From assembly GCA_023431055.1 (NCBI GenBank), contig JAEYXX010000123.1, positions 31,377 to 95,376 of the forward strand: a DNA stretch of 64,000 nucleotides, read 5' to 3'. Origin of the DNA: Pseudomonadota bacterium (GTDB taxonomy: Bacteria > Pseudomonadota > Gammaproteobacteria > Pseudomonadales > Pseudomonadaceae). The position numbers and the translations under genes were made by a program. A model generated the notes under the pieces. That model was not told where the DNA came from and did no database searches. It was given only the letters and a program-made list of their open reading frames with translations. How positions within the stretch are numbered: the stretch's first letter is position 1; every line of letters begins with the position of its first letter. This document shows positions 1 through 11,038 of this stretch, piece after piece.

Positions 1-453
1 CGCCCGCTGGCCGGGGTCTTGGCACTGTGTCTGGTCTTGCAGTGGGGCTTCAATCTGGCGCAGGGCTGGTACCTGCAGCGTGAGGCCGATGCCTATGCTG
101 CCTCCAGCGAGGCGCTATATCGCCAGCTGTTTCCCCAGGACAACAAGCTGATCAACCTGCGCGCGCAGTTCGATCAGCATCTGGCGCAGTCCTCTGGCAG
201 CGACAGCCCGCTACTGGGCCTGCTGGCCGAAGTGGCGGCGGCGCTGCAGGCCGATGGCGCTGCGCAGGTGCAGGTCAACCAGCTCGACTACAGTGCGACT
301 CGCGCCGATTTGTCGCTGCAGTTGCAGGCGCCGGGGTTCGCCGAGCTGGAACGCTTGCGCGAACGCCTGGAGGAGGCGGGGCTTTCCGTGCAGATGGGCT
401 CGGCCAGCCGCGAGGCCGAGGGTGTCAGCGCACGCGTGGTAATAGGGGGATGA
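1..453 (+). CDS. gspL: Type II secretion protein GspL (XcpY), C-terminal part, truncated by window edge
   Basis: This is the end of the inner-membrane platform protein GspL; the reading frame is open from base 1, so the start lies outside the window. The visible 150 residues begin with the end of a hydrophobic membrane segment (ALCLVLQWGFNLAQGW), followed by a periplasmic ferredoxin-like domain rich in helices. GspL links the cytoplasmic ATPase GspE to GspM and the pseudopilus. The stop codon overlaps the start of gspM by 4 bases (ATGA), as expected for the last two genes of an xcp/gsp operon. The assignment rests on the membrane/periplasmic layout plus the following gspM-like gene; the cytoplasmic actin-like domain is not in view. 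Confidence 0.85.
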   Translation, partial: RPLAGVLALCLVLQWGFNLAQGWYLQREADAYAASSEALYRQLFPQDNKLINLRAQFDQHLAQSSGSDSPLLGLLAEVAAALQADGAAQVQVNQLDYSATRADLSLQLQAPGFAELERLRERLEEAGLSVQMGSASREAEGVSARVVIGG

Positions 454-980
454 GCGGCATGTCGAAGATGGGCCTGAGCGAAAGCCTGCAACAGCATTGG
501 CAGCGTTCGCCATTGGCGCTGCGCTGGCAGGCACTGCCGGCGCGTGATCGTCTGGCGCTGGCTGCGCTGGGCGTGTTCCTGTTGCTGGTGCTGTTCTACC
601 TGGCGTTGTGGCAACCGGCGCAGCGCCACGCACAGGATGCTCGCGCCGCGTTCGAGGAGCAGCGCGCGCTGTATGCCTATCTGCAAAGCCGTGCGCCGCA
701 GGTACAGGGTCGTGACCTGCAGCCACGCACCAGCATCGACCCGGCACGCCTGCAGGGCGTGGTCACGGCCAGTGCGGCCGAACAGGGGCTGGTAATCGAG
801 CGGCTGGATACCGAAGGCTTTGGCGCCGTGCAGGTCAACCTGCAGCCAGTGGCGTTCGCCCAGTTGCTGCGCTGGATCGAGGCGCTGGAAGGGCAGGGCA
901 TACGCGTCGAGGAAGCCGGGCTGGATCGCGCCGAGGAGAACCGCGTCACTGCACGCCTCAGCCTGCGTGCTGGCGATTGA
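450..980 (+). CDS. gspM: Type II secretion protein GspM (XcpZ)
   Basis: A 176-residue bitopic inner-membrane protein of the type II secretion platform. A basic N-terminus (residues 1-35) is followed by one strong membrane segment (about 36-56, LALAALGVFLLLVLFYLALW) and a periplasmic domain of about 110 residues that would pair with the equivalent domain of GspL. Length fits XcpZ/GspM (about 160-175 residues). It overlaps gspL by 4 bases and is normally the last gene of the xcpR-Z order, consistent with no further secretion gene downstream. A second possible start lies 4 codons in (Met5). Confidence 0.88.
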   Translation: MSGMSKMGLSESLQQHWQRSPLALRWQALPARDRLALAALGVFLLLVLFYLALWQPAQRHAQDARAAFEEQRALYAYLQSRAPQVQGRDLQPRTSIDPARLQGVVTASAAEQGLVIERLDTEGFGAVQVNLQPVAFAQLLRWIEALEGQGIRVEEAGLDRAEENRVTARLSLRAGD

Positions 981-1172
981 CCCAGGTTTGCTGAACGCCA
1001 TGTCCTCTCAGGTCGTATGCCACCCGGCTTGCGGCTCTTCGCATCTGCTCCGTGGGGTGCGACTGCCGATCTTGGCGGTAACATCGCGCACTCAGTTGGG
1101 CGGTTACGGAACGTCGGTGCGCCGATCTGGTGCCGATTTCTGCGGCAGATGAAACGCGCAACAGCCGCCAAT

Positions 1173-1191
1173 GCCCGTCAAATGGGCTTTT
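1173..1191 (+). terminator. Possible weak terminator after gspM
   Basis: GCCCGT, a CAA loop and ATGGGC form a 6-bp stem including one G-U pair, followed by TTTT. It is the only terminator-like structure after gspM, but the stem is short and the T-run brief. Confidence 0.35.
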
Positions 1192-1307
1192 GCTGGCAGC
1201 TGGCCTGGGAATTGCTGTAGATATCCGTTTACCTTTTTCTGCTTGATCACTCCTTTTTCAAGCTGTCAATATCTGCGCCCGGCGCATCCAGTGCTTCTGT
1301 AATTAGT

Positions 1308-1323
1308 TGTCGCATTGAGGAAA
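1308..1323 (+). promoter_or_regulatory. ArgR half-site upstream of aotJ
   Basis: TGTCGC, eight bases, then AA matches the half-site reported for Pseudomonas ArgR (TGTCGC-N8-AA). It lies 155 bases before the aotJ start. The ArgR gene is the last of this cluster and the same pattern recurs twice before aruC, which makes a chance match less likely. The second half-site expected 21 bases away is weak. Confidence 0.6.
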
Positions 1324-1477
1324 TATCGCCTCATTGCCTGCCGCTAGAATGCCGCTCACCCAGCCAAGGCCCCTTTTGCCCGTCCACCACGGCGGCGCAG
1401 CACCGCCTTCTACAATCCATAAAAGGCCCGGGCCCCTCACTGCCATCGATGCCATACCCAATTCGAAGGAGCAAAGA

Positions 1478-2251
1478 ATGAAGAAGATCGCACTGCTCGG
1501 CGCCCTGGCGCTGTCCCTGATGTCGCCCCTGGCGCTGGCTGAAAAACCGCTACGCATTGGCATCGAAGCGGCCTATCCGCCCTTCGCATTCAAGACTCCC
1601 GATGGTCAGATCGCTGGTTTCGACTACGACATCGGCAACGCCCTGTGCGAAGAGATGAAGGTCGAGTGCAAGTGGATCGAGCAGGAGTTCGACGGCCTGA
1701 TCCCGGCGCTGAAGGTACGCAAGTTCGACGCCGTGCTGTCGTCCATGTCGATCACCGAAGATCGCAAGAAGTCCGTGGATTTCACCGGTAAGTACTACGC
1801 CACTCCTGCCAAGCTGGCGATGAAGGCCGGTACCGAGTTGAACGATCCGCTGGTCGACCTGAAAGGCAAGAAGATCGGGGTGCAGCGCTCGTCCGTATAC
1901 GACCGTTACGCCACCGACATCTTCGCCCCGGCCGGCGCCGAAATCGTGCGCTACGGTTCGCAGAACGAAGTGTTCCTAGATATGCAGTCCGGCCGCCTGG
2001 ATGCCACCCTGGCCGACTCGGTGAACATCGATGACGGCTTCCTCAAGACCGACGGCGGCAAGGGCTTCGCCTTCGTCGGCCCGGACTTCACCGACGTGAA
2101 GTACTTCGGCGAAGGCCAGGGCATCGCCGTGCGCAAGGGTGACAAGGCACTGGCCGACAAGATCAGCGCGGCCATCCTCGCCATTCGCGCCAACGGCAAG
2201 TACAAGGAAGTGCAGGACAAGTACTTCGACTTCGACGTTTACGGCGAGTAA
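1478..2251 (+). CDS. aotJ: Arginine/ornithine ABC transporter periplasmic binding protein AotJ
   Basis: A 257-residue periplasmic solute-binding protein of the polar amino acid (family 3) type. It captures arginine/ornithine and passes it to AotQ/AotM. The start at 1478 follows AAGGAG by 6 bases and gives a clean signal peptide ([21 protein letters not shown], cleavage near residue 22); an in-frame upstream start would add 48 residues ahead of the signal peptide. The family pattern is clear: [12 protein letters not shown] near the N-terminus, [11 protein letters not shown], and [12 protein letters not shown] in the second lobe. Substrate is inferred from the following aotQMP, argR and the arginine degradation genes. 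A strong hairpin follows it and probably favours its expression over the membrane components. Confidence 0.93.
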   Translation: MKKIALLGALALSLMSPLALAEKPLRIGIEAAYPPFAFKTPDGQIAGFDYDIGNALCEEMKVECKWIEQEFDGLIPALKVRKFDAVLSSMSITEDRKKSVDFTGKYYATPAKLAMKAGTELNDPLVDLKGKKIGVQRSSVYDRYATDIFAPAGAEIVRYGSQNEVFLDMQSGRLDATLADSVNIDDGFLKTDGGKGFAFVGPDFTDVKYFGEGQGIAVRKGDKALADKISAAILAIRANGKYKEVQDKYFDFDVYGE

Positions 2252-2268
2252 ACGCGTCGAGGCAGATG

Positions 2269-2308
2269 AAGTGGCACTAACCTTTGCCGAGGTTGTGCCA
2301 CTTTTTTC
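2269..2308 (+). terminator. Hairpin with T-run between aotJ and aotQ (partial terminator)
   Basis: AAGTGGCAC and AACCT pair with AGGTT and GTGCCACTT around a 6-base loop, with one bulged T, and a run of T follows. It is a good intrinsic terminator lying inside an operon, where it would reduce read-through so that the binding protein is made in excess of the permeases. It may also stabilise the 3' end of aotJ mRNA. Confidence 0.75.
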
Positions 2309-2418
2309 TTGGTTAATCCTGTAGGAAACCGCTGCCGTTCGCCTGTGCTGGCGGGCAGGCATCATCAATTTTCTTTGTGCTATACGGCGCCACCCTGGTG
2401 CCTGAGAGGTATTGGCGC

Positions 2419-3108
2419 ATGCTTCAAGGCTACGGCTCGACCATTCTCGACGGTGCCTGGCTTACCGTGCAGTTGGCGCTGCTGTCGATGGCGGTTGCCG
2501 TCGCGCTTGGCCTGCTCGGTGCGGCTTTTCGACTGTCGCCGGTGAGATGGCTGGCCCTGATGGGCGAGACCTACGCCACGGTGATCCGCGGTATTCCCGA
2601 GCTGGTGCTGATTCTGCTGATCTTCTTCGGTGGTCAGGATCTGGTGAACCGCATCGCCCCGTTGCTGGGTTATGAGGATTACATCGACATCAACCCGTTC
2701 GTGGCAGGTGTCGGCACATTGGGCTTCATTTACGGCGCCTATCTGTCGGAGACCTTCCGCGGTGCCTTCATGGCTATCCCGAAAGGGCAGGGCGAGGCGG
2801 GCCTGGCCTATGGCATGAGCCCGCTGCGGGTGTTCTTACGCATTCTCGTGCCGCAGATGATCCGCCTGGCGATTCCCGGCATCACCAACAACTGGCTGGT
2901 GCTGGTCAAGGCCACCGCGCTGATCTCCCTGGTCGGCCTGCAGGACATGATGGCCCGCGCCAAGAGCGCCGGTGATGCGACGCGCGAGCCCTTCACCTAC
3001 ATCCTCCTGGCGGCCGCCGTGTACCTGGCGATCACCAGTGTGTCGCTGCTGGTGTTGCGCTATCTCGAACGGCGCTATTCGGTCGGCGTGAAAGCCGCCG
3101 AGCTCTGA
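2419..3108 (+). CDS. aotQ: Arginine/ornithine ABC transporter permease AotQ
   Basis: A 229-residue inner-membrane permease of the HisM/HisQ type with about five membrane segments. The family EAA loop that contacts the ATPase is visible around residue 130-150 (GQGEAGLAYGMSPLRVFLRI). The start at 2419 (MLQGYGSTILDGAWLT) is chosen because GAGAGG precedes it and it aligns with this family; the frame is open 14 codons further upstream. It lies 12 bases before aotM and works with AotM, AotP and AotJ. Paralogous permeases for histidine or octopine look similar; the neighbourhood decides for arginine. Confidence 0.9.
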   Translation: MLQGYGSTILDGAWLTVQLALLSMAVAVALGLLGAAFRLSPVRWLALMGETYATVIRGIPELVLILLIFFGGQDLVNRIAPLLGYEDYIDINPFVAGVGTLGFIYGAYLSETFRGAFMAIPKGQGEAGLAYGMSPLRVFLRILVPQMIRLAIPGITNNWLVLVKATALISLVGLQDMMARAKSAGDATREPFTYILLAAAVYLAITSVSLLVLRYLERRYSVGVKAAEL

Positions 3109-3119
3109 GGGGAGTGACC

Positions 3120-3818
3120 ATGCTTTTCGATTACAACGTGGTACTCGACAGCCTGCCGCTCTACTTCGGTGGTGTGCTGGTGACCCTCAAGCTGCTGATC
3201 ATCGCGCTGGCCGTGGGGCTGCTGCTGGCCGTGCCGCTGGCGATCATGCGGGTATCCAGACAGAAGCTGATCAACTTCCCAGCGTGGCTCTACACCTATG
3301 TGATCCGTGGCACGCCGATGCTGGTGCAGCTGTACCTGCTGTACTACGGCCTGGCCCAGTTCGACGTCGTGCGCGAGAGCTTCATGTGGCCTTACCTGTC
3401 CAGCGCCACCTTCTGCGCCTGCCTGGCCTTCGCCATCAATACCAGCGCCTACACCGCGGAAATCCTGGCGGGCAGCCTCAAGGCCACGCCGCATGGCGAG
3501 ATCGAGGCAGCCAAGGCCATGGGCATGTCGCGCGGCAAACTGTATCGGCGCATCCTGCTGCCATCGGCGTTGCGCCGTGCGCTGCCGCAGTACAGCAACG
3601 AGGTGATCATGATGCTGCACACCACCAGCCTGGCTTCGGTGGTGACCCTTATCGACATCACCGGTGCGGCCAAGACCGTCAGCTCGCAGTACTACCTGCC
3701 GTTCGAAGCCTACGTCACTGCCGGCCTGTTCTACCTGGCGCTGACCTTCATCCTGGTGCGCCTGTTCAAGCTTGCCGAGCGTCGCTGGCTGGCTTACCTG
3801 GCGCCGCGCAAGGCCTGA
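3120..3818 (+). CDS. aotM: Arginine/ornithine ABC transporter permease AotM
   Basis: The second permease subunit, 232 residues, with five to six hydrophobic segments and the EAA loop at about 120-140 (GEIEAAKAMGMSRGKLYRRI). ATG at 3120 follows GAGGGGAG at 7 bases; a GTG two codons upstream is less likely. It is paralogous to AotQ, as usual for heterodimeric amino acid permeases, and separated from it by only 11 bases, so translation is probably coupled. Confidence 0.9.
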   Translation: MLFDYNVVLDSLPLYFGGVLVTLKLLIIALAVGLLLAVPLAIMRVSRQKLINFPAWLYTYVIRGTPMLVQLYLLYYGLAQFDVVRESFMWPYLSSATFCACLAFAINTSAYTAEILAGSLKATPHGEIEAAKAMGMSRGKLYRRILLPSALRRALPQYSNEVIMMLHTTSLASVVTLIDITGAAKTVSSQYYLPFEAYVTAGLFYLALTFILVRLFKLAERRWLAYLAPRKA

Positions 3819-3846
3819 CGCCATGACGATTGAAGAGAACCCGAAC

Positions 3847-4611
3847 ATGTACAAACTCGAAGTTCAGGACCTGCACAAGCGCTACGGCAGCCATGAGGTG
3901 ATCAAGGGCGTGTCGATGGCGGCCAAGGCCGGCGACGTGATCAGCATTATCGGTTCCAGTGGCTCGGGCAAAAGTACCTTCCTGCGCTGCCTGAACCTGC
4001 TGGAACAGCCGCATGCCGGCAAGATTCTGCTCAACAACGAAGAGCTGAAGCTGGTGCCGGCCAAGGACGGTTCGCTGCGCGCCGCCGATGCCAAACAGTT
4101 GCAGCGCATGCGCTCGCGCCTGGCCATGGTGTTCCAGCACTTCAATCTGTGGTCGCACATGAGCGCCCTGGAGAACGTGATGGAAGCGCCGGTGCACGTA
4201 CTCGGCGTGAGCAAGGCCGAGGCCCGTGACAAGGCCGAGCACTACCTGGCCAAGGTCGGCGTGGCGCACCGTAAGGACGCCTATCCGGCGCACATGAGCG
4301 GTGGCGAGCAGCAGCGCGTGGCCATTGCCCGTGCCCTGGCGATGGAGCCGGAAGTGATGCTGTTCGACGAGCCGACCTCCGCGCTCGACCCGGAACTGGT
4401 CGGTGAAGTGCTCAAGGTGATGCAGGACCTGGCCACTGAAGGCCGCACCATGGTGGTGGTGACCCACGAAATGGGTTTTGCCCGCGAGGTGTCGAACCAG
4501 TTGGTGTTCCTGCACAAGGGGCTGGTGGAAGAACGCGGCTGCCCCAAGGAAGTGCTGGCCAATCCGCAATCCGAGCGGCTGCAGCAGTTTCTTTCCGGCA
4601 GTCTCAAATAA
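3847..4611 (+). CDS. aotP: Arginine/ornithine ABC transporter ATPase AotP
   Basis: A 254-residue ATPase that powers AotQM. Walker A is GSSGSGKST near residue 37-45, the Q-loop lies in MVFQHFNLWSHM, the signature is [15 protein letters not shown], Walker B is VMLFDEPTSALDP, and the switch histidine is in VVTHEMGFA. Length and motif spacing match the HisP/GlnQ class. The start at 3847 (MYKLEVQDLHKRYG) is preferred over an ATG eight codons upstream because a purine-rich GAAGAGAA sits before it. Confidence 0.92.
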   Translation: MYKLEVQDLHKRYGSHEVIKGVSMAAKAGDVISIIGSSGSGKSTFLRCLNLLEQPHAGKILLNNEELKLVPAKDGSLRAADAKQLQRMRSRLAMVFQHFNLWSHMSALENVMEAPVHVLGVSKAEARDKAEHYLAKVGVAHRKDAYPAHMSGGEQQRVAIARALAMEPEVMLFDEPTSALDPELVGEVLKVMQDLATEGRTMVVVTHEMGFAREVSNQLVFLHKGLVEERGCPKEVLANPQSERLQQFLSGSLK

Positions 4612-4666
4612 TAAGAAGCTAGACTGCGCACTTAACTGGTGCGTTGAACCTACTGAATAGACGCTA

Positions 4667-5647
4667 ATGACCCCCCATCGAATCGGCTTTTTGTACTGGC
4701 CCGGCACCAAGGCTCTGACGTTGTCTCTGGCGGAGGAAGCGCTGCGTGTCGCTCAGCGCGTACACCCGGAAGTGGTGTACGAACTGGTGTTTCTTCAGGC
4801 CGAACCGCTGGCTGCCGGTGACTGGCGTCTGCCGGGCGAGCCCTGGGCCGGGCATCTGGAAGGGCTGGACAAGCTGTTCCTGCTGGCCGATGCACCGCCA
4901 GCGCAGGTTGCGGCGGGGCTGGCGGCTGCGCTCAAGCAGCAGGTGCGCAGCGGCTGCGTGATCGGTGGGCTGTCAGCCGGGGTCTATCCGCTGGCTCAGC
5001 TCGGTCTGCTCGATGGTTACCGCGCGGCGGTGCACTGGCGCTGGCAGGACGATTTCGCCGAGCGCTTCCCCAAGGTCATCGCCACCAGCCATCTGTTCGA
5101 CTGGGATCGTGATCGCCTGACCGCCTGCGGCGGCATGGCCGTGCTCGATCTGCTGCTGGCCGTGCTGGCGCGCGATCACGGCGCCGAACTGGCCGGTGCG
5201 GTGAGTGAGGAGTTGGTGGTCGAGCGTATTCGCGAAGGCGGGGAGCGCCAGCGCATTCCGCTGCAGAACCGCCTCGGCTCCAGCCACCCGAAACTGACCC
5301 AGGCGGTGTTGCTGATGGAGGCCAATATCGAGGAGCCGCTGACCACCGACGAGATCGCCCAGCACGTGTGCGTGTCGCGTCGGCAGCTGGAGCGCATCTT
5401 CAAGCAGTACCTCAATCGTGTGCCCAGCCAGTATTACCTGGAGCTGCGTCTGAACAAGGCGCGCCAGCTGCTGATGCAGACCAGCAAGTCGATCATCCAG
5501 ATCGGCCTGTCCTGCGGCTTCTCCTCGGGGCCGCATTTCTCCAGCGCCTACCGCAATTTCTTCGGTGCCACGCCGCGCGATGATCGCAACCAGCGGCGCA
5601 GCAACAGCCCCTTCGAGCTGACCTCGACGCCGGTCGAGCGCGGCTGA
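4667..5647 (+). CDS. argR: Transcriptional regulator ArgR (AraC/XylS family)
   Basis: A 326-residue arginine-responsive regulator. Residues about 5-190 form a DJ-1/PfpI-like (GATase1-like) sensor domain, and about 215-315 carry two helix-turn-helix motifs of the AraC family (TTDEIAQHVCVSRRQLERIF and the GFSSGPHFSSAYRNFFGATP element). In P. aeruginosa the protein of this type activates the aot and aru operons and represses some biosynthetic genes; it is unrelated to enterobacterial ArgR. It is the last gene after aotP (55-base gap), and target half-sites are visible at 1308, 5832 and 5883. The ribosome-binding site is weak. Confidence 0.92.
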   Translation: MTPHRIGFLYWPGTKALTLSLAEEALRVAQRVHPEVVYELVFLQAEPLAAGDWRLPGEPWAGHLEGLDKLFLLADAPPAQVAAGLAAALKQQVRSGCVIGGLSAGVYPLAQLGLLDGYRAAVHWRWQDDFAERFPKVIATSHLFDWDRDRLTACGGMAVLDLLLAVLARDHGAELAGAVSEELVVERIREGGERQRIPLQNRLGSSHPKLTQAVLLMEANIEEPLTTDEIAQHVCVSRRQLERIFKQYLNRVPSQYYLELRLNKARQLLMQTSKSIIQIGLSCGFSSGPHFSSAYRNFFGATPRDDRNQRRSNSPFELTSTPVERG

Positions 5648-5669
5648 TCCAGCTCGCTTCCATGCTGCA

Positions 5670-5727
5670 GTAGCCCGGATGAAATCCGGGGCGGTCAGGT
5701 GCCGGCCCCGGATTTCATCCGGGCTAC
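5670..5727. repeat. Extragenic palindrome, family A (GTAGCCCGGAT...ATCCGGGCTAC)
   Basis: A 58-base inverted repeat whose arms are GTAGCCCGGATGAAATCCGG and its complement. The same arms occur at 36608, 45342 and (one arm) 49066. It sits downstream of argR, where such REP-type palindromes commonly protect mRNA ends or act as weak terminators. Confidence 0.85.
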
Positions 5728-5831
5728 GCAATCACGGGTTTCGATACCGGTTGGTCAGCCTGCGGAGATTTTTTCCCGCGGCGTGCTCCAGGTGATGATC
5801 TGCGATTAAACTGCGCCTTTCCGACGCTTTC

Positions 5832-5898
5832 TGTCGCTTCGACGAAAACCCGTGGAAAACCCGGGGTGGCGCTGTAAGAAGTTGTCGCATGGCGACAA
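5832..5898 (+). promoter_or_regulatory. Two ArgR half-sites upstream of aruC
   Basis: Exact TGTCGC-N8-AA matches occur at 5832-5847 and 5883-5898, 51 bases apart, with the second inside a small palindrome (TGTCGCATGGCGACA). They lie 166 and 115 bases before aruC. This is the arrangement expected for ArgR activation of the aru operon. The core promoter itself is not obvious. Confidence 0.65.
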
Positions 5899-5910
5899 TG
5901 CCAGCCCTGA

Positions 5911-7218
<1,308 letters not shown>

Positions 7219-7231
7219 GTCCCTGCTGACT

Positions 7232-7332
7232 TATTGTGGGAGGGGGCTTTAGCCGCGACGATCGTCGCTGAGACTGCATGGATGCAGGCGATGGAGCGAA
7301 GCAGGATGCCCGAGCCGAAAGCGCCTCCCACG
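7232..7332. repeat. Degenerate palindromic repeat, family D, between aruC and aruF
   Basis: TGTGGGAGGGGGCTTTAGCC on the left faces GCGCCTCCCAC on the right, enclosing about 60 bases. It belongs to the 'GTGGGAGGGGCTTTAGCCGCGAC' type also seen at 13831, 49101, 54731 and 60179. It separates aruC from aruF without a clear terminator. Confidence 0.75.
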
Positions 7333-7383
7333 GCTGTTTGCCCGACCCGGGCTATGAATACCCTGTTTAGAAGGAGTGACCCC

Positions 7384-8400
7384 ATGCTGGTGATGCGCCC
7401 CGCGCAAATGGCAGACCTGGCTCATGTGCAGCGTCTGGCTGCAGACAGCCCGGTCGGCGTCACTTCGCTACCCGATGATGCGGGACGCCTGGGCGACAAG
7501 ATCGTCGCATCGGAGTCGTCCTTCTCCGCCGAGGTCAGCTTCAACGGCGAGGAAACCTACTTCTTCGTCCTCGAGGACACGGCCAGCGGGCGATTGGTCG
7601 GCTGCTCCGGCATCGTCGCGTCCGCCGGTTATTCCGAGCCGTTCTACAGCTTTCGCAACGAAACCTTCGTGCATCATTCGCGCGAGTTGAAGATCCACAA
7701 CAAGATTCACGTGCTGTCGCTGTGTCACGACCTCACCGGCAACAGCCTGCTCACCAGCTTCTATGTCGAGCGACCGCTGGTATCGACCGTGTTCGCCGAG
7801 CTCAATTCTCGCGGTCGCCTGCTGTTCATGGCCAGTCACCCTGAGCGTTTCGCCGACGCCGTGGTGGTGGAAATCGTCGGCCATAGCGACGAGAACGGTG
7901 ATTCGCCGTTCTGGGATGCGGTAGGGCGCAACTTCTTCGACATGAACTACGCCGAGGCCGAGCGTCTGTGCGGCCTCAAGAGCCGCACCTTCCTTGCCGA
8001 GCTGATGCCGCATTACCCGATCTACGTGCCGCTCCTCTCGGATGAGGCGCAGGAGGCCATGGGCCAGGTACATCCGCGTGCGCAGATCACCTTCGACATC
8101 CTCATGCGCGAAGGCTTCGAGACCGATCACTACATCGACATCTTCGACGGTGGCCCGACCCTGCATGCGCGCACTTCGGGGATCCGCAGCATCGCGCAGA
8201 GTCGCCTGGTGCCGGTAAGGATCGGCGAGGCCGAAGCCGGTGGTCGTCAGTATCTGGTCAGCAACGGCCAACTGCAGGATTTCCGCGCCATCGTCGCCGA
8301 TCTCGACTGGGTGCCGGGCAGGCCCGTGACCCTCAGCGTCGAGGCTGCCGAAGTGCTCGGCGTCGGCGAGGGCGGCAGTGTTCGCCTGGTGGCGGTTTGA
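7384..8400 (+). CDS. aruF: Arginine N-succinyltransferase subunit alpha AruF
   Basis: A 338-residue subunit of the enzyme that transfers succinate from succinyl-CoA to the alpha-amino group of arginine (and ornithine), the first step of the AST pathway. It belongs to the AstA family, distantly related to GNAT acyltransferases, with MRPAQMADLAHVQRLA at the N-terminus, the SLCHDLTGNSLLTSFYV block near 115-135 and FAELMPHYPIY near 205. ATG at 7384 follows AAGGAG by 8 bases. Its paralogue AruG lies directly downstream; Pseudomonas characteristically has this two-subunit form whereas E. coli has a single AstA. Confidence 0.93.
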   Translation: MLVMRPAQMADLAHVQRLAADSPVGVTSLPDDAGRLGDKIVASESSFSAEVSFNGEETYFFVLEDTASGRLVGCSGIVASAGYSEPFYSFRNETFVHHSRELKIHNKIHVLSLCHDLTGNSLLTSFYVERPLVSTVFAELNSRGRLLFMASHPERFADAVVVEIVGHSDENGDSPFWDAVGRNFFDMNYAEAERLCGLKSRTFLAELMPHYPIYVPLLSDEAQEAMGQVHPRAQITFDILMREGFETDHYIDIFDGGPTLHARTSGIRSIAQSRLVPVRIGEAEAGGRQYLVSNGQLQDFRAIVADLDWVPGRPVTLSVEAAEVLGVGEGGSVRLVAV

Positions 8401-8427
8401 ACAATAGGGCTGCAGGCTGCAAGTGGC

Positions 8428-8480
8428 AGGCTGCAGGCAGAGTATCAAGGCTTTTGCCTGAGGCCTGGCGCCTGCAGCCT
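8428..8480. repeat. Inverted repeat between aruF and aruG
   Basis: AGGCTGCAGGC (8428-8438) is perfectly complementary to GCCTGCAGCCT (8470-8480). A partial extra copy (GGGCTGCAGGCTGCAAG) precedes it. The hairpin fills most of the 100-base gap and has no T-run, so it is more likely an mRNA-processing or stability element than a terminator. Confidence 0.7.
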
Positions 8481-8500
8481 GAAGCCGAACCGGAGGTTGT

Positions 8501-9517
8501 ATGATCGTTCGTCCCGTGCGCAGCGCCGATTTGCCGGCGCTGATCGACCTGGCTCGCAGCACCGGCGCCGGCCTGACCACGCTGCCGGCCAACGAGGAGC
8601 GCCTGGCGCAGCGGGTCGGCTGGGCGGAGAAGGCCTTTCGCGGCGAGGCTGAGCGTGCCGATGCCGACTACCTGTTCGTCCTCGAAGACGACGCCGGCAA
8701 GGTGGTGGGGATTTCCGCGGTGGCGGGCGCTGTCGGCCTGCGTGAGCCCTGGTACAACTACCGGGTCGGTTTGACCGTCACCGCCTCGCAGGAGCTGGAG
8801 ATCCATCGGCAGATTCCGACCCTGTTCATGGCCAATGACCTGACCGGCAACAGCGAGCTGTGCTCGCTGTTCCTGCATGCCGATCACCGCAGCGGTCTCA
8901 ACGGCCGCCTGCTGTCCAAGGCGCGCTTTCTGTTCATCGCCGAGTTTCGTGAGCTGTTCGGCGACAAGGTCATCGCCGAGATGCGCGGCATGTCCGATGA
9001 AAGCGGCCGTTCGCCGTTCTGGGAAAGCCTCGGCCGGCACTTCTTCAAGATGGAGTTCTCTCAGGCCGACTATCTCACCGGGGTTGGCAACAAGGCCTTC
9101 ATCGCCGAGCTGATGCCCAAGTTCCCGCTCTACACCTGCTTCCTCTCCGAGGATGCGCGTGCGGTGATCGGGCGCGTGCATCCGGACACAGAGCCCGCAT
9201 TGGCCATGCTCAAGGCCGAGGGTTTCAGCTATCAGGGTTATGTCGACATCTTCGATGCGGGGCCGGCGATCGAGGCTGAGACCGCGAAGATCCGTGCGGT
9301 ACGTGACAGCCAGCAACTGGTGCTGGCCGTCGGCACGCCAGGTGACGATGCCGTGCCCTATCTGGTGCATAACCGCAAATGCTACGACTGCCGCATCACT
9401 GCGGCGCCGGCGCGGGTAGCGGCCGGTACGCTGGTGGTCGCGCCGCAGACAGCCAAGCGCCTGCGTTTGTCCGCAGGTGACCTGGTGCGGGCCGTACCGT
9501 TGGCGCTCGGCCACTGA
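8501..9517 (+). CDS. aruG: Arginine N-succinyltransferase subunit beta AruG
   Basis: A 338-residue partner of AruF. It shows the same family landmarks: MIVRPVRSADLPALIDLAR at the N-terminus, FMANDLTGNSELCSLFLH near 110-125, FIAELMPKFPLYTCFLS near 200 and FSYQGYVDIFDAGP near 240. GGAGG lies 5 bases before ATG 8501. The two subunits are clearly tandem paralogues. The aru genes run in the order C-F-G-D-B, as remembered for P. aeruginosa. Confidence 0.93.
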   Translation: MIVRPVRSADLPALIDLARSTGAGLTTLPANEERLAQRVGWAEKAFRGEAERADADYLFVLEDDAGKVVGISAVAGAVGLREPWYNYRVGLTVTASQELEIHRQIPTLFMANDLTGNSELCSLFLHADHRSGLNGRLLSKARFLFIAEFRELFGDKVIAEMRGMSDESGRSPFWESLGRHFFKMEFSQADYLTGVGNKAFIAELMPKFPLYTCFLSEDARAVIGRVHPDTEPALAMLKAEGFSYQGYVDIFDAGPAIEAETAKIRAVRDSQQLVLAVGTPGDDAVPYLVHNRKCYDCRITAAPARVAAGTLVVAPQTAKRLRLSAGDLVRAVPLALGH

Positions 9518-9529
9518 GAGATTGTGTAG

Positions 9530-11037
<1,508 letters not shown>

Positions 11038-11038
<1 letters not shown>

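Larger units (their letters stand above)
981..1477. other. Non-coding gap between gspM and aotJ
   Basis: No credible gene is visible in these 497 bases; the short frames have neither ribosome-binding sites nor recognisable products. It holds a weak hairpin followed by TTTT (1173-1191) that may end the secretion operon, a sigma-54-like sequence at 1201-1215, and an ArgR-type half-site at 1308-1323. The last 170 bases are the likely control region and leader of the aot operon. Confidence 0.6.

Noticed and set aside
1017..1220. Short plus-strand frame between gspM and aotJ
   Set aside because: No ribosome-binding site, no hydrophobic or conserved pattern, and it overlaps the weak terminator and sigma-54-like sequence.
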